NCBI GenBank assembly: GCA_004296815.1
Contig: SCVT01000430.1
Span: forward strand, 1-7,648
Length of the DNA stretch: 7,648 bases
DNA from: Reyranella sp.
Lineage (GTDB): Bacteria; Pseudomonadota; Alphaproteobacteria; Reyranellales; Reyranellaceae
Direction: 5' to 3'
A program made the translations under genes and the position numbers. Positions within the stretch are counted from its first letter, which is position 1. Every line of letters begins with the position of its first letter. Shown here piece by piece: positions 6,585 through 7,648 of the stretch. Under the pieces are notes generated by a model. It had not been told where the DNA came from, made no database searches, and worked only from the letters and a program-made list of their open reading frames with translations.

Positions 6585-7648
6585 ATGACACAGGCTGTCG
6601 CGACGGGACGCTGGCGCTTCTGGGTCGGCGCAGCCGTCGCCTTCCTGCTGGCCTTGTGGCTGCTGAACGCCATCCTGCTGCCGTTCGTGGTCGGCATGGT
6701 TGTGGCCTACCTACTCGATCCCGCGGTCCTGTGGCTGCAGCGCTTCCGGATCTCCAGGACGCTTGCGACGACGATCGTCACGATCCTGGCCGTGCTCGCC
6801 GCAGTCGGCGCATCGACGGCGATCCTGCCGCCGCTCTTCAGCCAGGTTCAGCAGATGATCGCCGGCGCGCCGCAGCTCGCCTTGAAGGCGATCATGCAGA
6901 TCCAGCCGCTGATCGAGCCGTTCCGCGAACGCTTCGGCTTGCCGGCACTCAGCCTGCAGACGGTCCAGGCCGAGGCCGCACAGTGGGCGGGGCAGGCCCT
7001 GACCATCGCCGGAGGAGTGGCGGGCGGCATGCTGCGGGGCGGTGCCGCCGTCATCAACCTGCTCGCGCTGCTCTTCATCACGCCCGTCGTGACGTTCTAC
7101 ATGCTGCGTGACTGGGAGAAGCTGCTCGCCACCATCGACCGCAACCTCCCGCGCGACCATGCCGACACGATCCGCAGCCTGGCGCACCAGTCGAACCGCG
7201 CGATCGGCGGCTACATCCGCGGGCAGGCGCTGGTCTGCCTCACCCTCGGAACCATCTATGCCGTCGGCCTGAGCCTGGTCGGACTACAGTTCGGCTTCGT
7301 CATCGGCCTGATCGCGGGCGCGATTTCCTTCATCCCGTTCGTCGGCACGTTTGTCGGCGCCGTCCTGTCGATCGGCATGGCGCTGGCGCAGTTTCCGCCG
7401 GACTGGCTGAGCGTGGGGTTCGTCGTCGGCGTGTTCGTCATCGGGCAGGCGCTCGAGGGCAACATCCTCTCGCCGATGCTGGTCGGAGACCGCGTCGGCC
7501 TGCATCCCGTCTGGATCATGTTCGCCCTGCTGGCGGGCGGCGTGCTGTTCGGCTTCGTGGGCGTGCTGGTGGCAGTGCCGGTGGCGGCAGTCGTCGGCGT
7601 GATCGTCCGCTACCTCGTCGGCCGCTATCGCCAGAGCGCGATCTACCG
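6585..7648 (+). CDS. AI-2E family transporter / PerM-like permease, 3' end cut by the window
   Basis: The frame is open from ATG 6585 to the right edge, 354 codons plus two bases, close to the usual 350-370 residues of the family. The inner-membrane protein has hydrophobic segments at about 12-45, 58-82, 152-175, 213-235, 236-268, 274-292 and 305-345, with a large soluble stretch (about 83-150) between the third helix and the rest, as in PerM/UPF0118 proteins. Conserved family blocks are visible: YIRGQALVC (210-218), GAISFIPFVGTFVG (245-258) and EGNILSPMLVGDRVGLHP (291-308), then a Gly-rich helix ending AVPVAAVVG (330-338). Members include E. coli TqsA, which exports autoinducer-2, and Na+/H+ antiporter-like proteins, so the substrate here is open. 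The start lies 22 bp after the DUF2066 stop with no clear Shine-Dalgarno, suggesting one operon. Confidence 0.93.
   Translation, partial: MTQAVATGRWRFWVGAAVAFLLALWLLNAILLPFVVGMVVAYLLDPAVLWLQRFRISRTLATTIVTILAVLAAVGASTAILPPLFSQVQQMIAGAPQLALKAIMQIQPLIEPFRERFGLPALSLQTVQAEAAQWAGQALTIAGGVAGGMLRGGAAVINLLALLFITPVVTFYMLRDWEKLLATIDRNLPRDHADTIRSLAHQSNRAIGGYIRGQALVCLTLGTIYAVGLSLVGLQFGFVIGLIAGAISFIPFVGTFVGAVLSIGMALAQFPPDWLSVGFVVGVFVIGQALEGNILSPMLVGDRVGLHPVWIMFALLAGGVLFGFVGVLVAVPVAAVVGVIVRYLVGRYRQSAIY

Noticed and set aside
5438..6697. Minus-strand open frame of 419 codons opposite the DUF2066 gene
   Set aside because: The plus strand has a proper signal peptide and stops just before a co-oriented gene, whereas the minus-strand product is Arg/His/Gly-rich with no fold-like pattern and would run into both neighbours.

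Overview
The window is GC-rich chromosomal DNA with the look of an alphaproteobacterium, probably Rhodospirillales-like; the genus cannot be read from it. The grounds are strong G/C preference at third codon positions, a short aa3-type cytochrome oxidase subunit IV of the alphaproteobacterial kind, and the gene order purN-purM / DUF2066 protein / PerM-like (AI-2E family) permease. Seven protein genes fill almost all of it; the first and last run off the edges. There is no sign of mobile elements, CRISPR, RNA genes or horizontally acquired cargo. The first 11 bases equal the 3' end of the standard Illumina adapter, so the left edge is probably a contig end with leftover adapter.

Layout: (1) 2-952 (+), the C-terminal three quarters of a major facilitator transporter. 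(2) 956-2842 (-), a YheS-like ABC-F translation ATPase, convergent with the transporter and only 3 bp from it. (3) 2957-3379 (+), ndk, nucleoside diphosphate kinase, with a well-placed sigma70-type promoter and a good ribosome binding site. (4) 3404-3434, a hairpin with A and T tracts that can stop transcription from both sides. (5) 3453-3656 (-), a 67-residue aa3 oxidase subunit IV. (6) 3697-4347 and 4335-5441 (-), the overlapping purine biosynthesis pair, transcribed purM then purN. (7) 5486-6562 (+), a secreted DUF2066 protein, divergent from purM across 44 bp. (8) 6585 to the end (+), a PerM/AI-2E family membrane protein in the same direction, complete or nearly so but without its stop codon.

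Functionally, purM and purN carry out two steps of de novo purine synthesis and ndk balances nucleoside triphosphates. The ABC-F protein is expected to act on ribosomes and the oxidase subunit in the inner membrane. The least understood part is the DUF2066-PerM pair: a periplasmic protein of unknown function followed by a multi-pass permease-like protein. From what I recall of proteobacterial genomes this pair recurs beside purMN and ahead of the DnaA regulator gene hdaA/hda, which would lie just outside the right edge. I see no clearly new system; that pair is the best candidate for undescribed biology.
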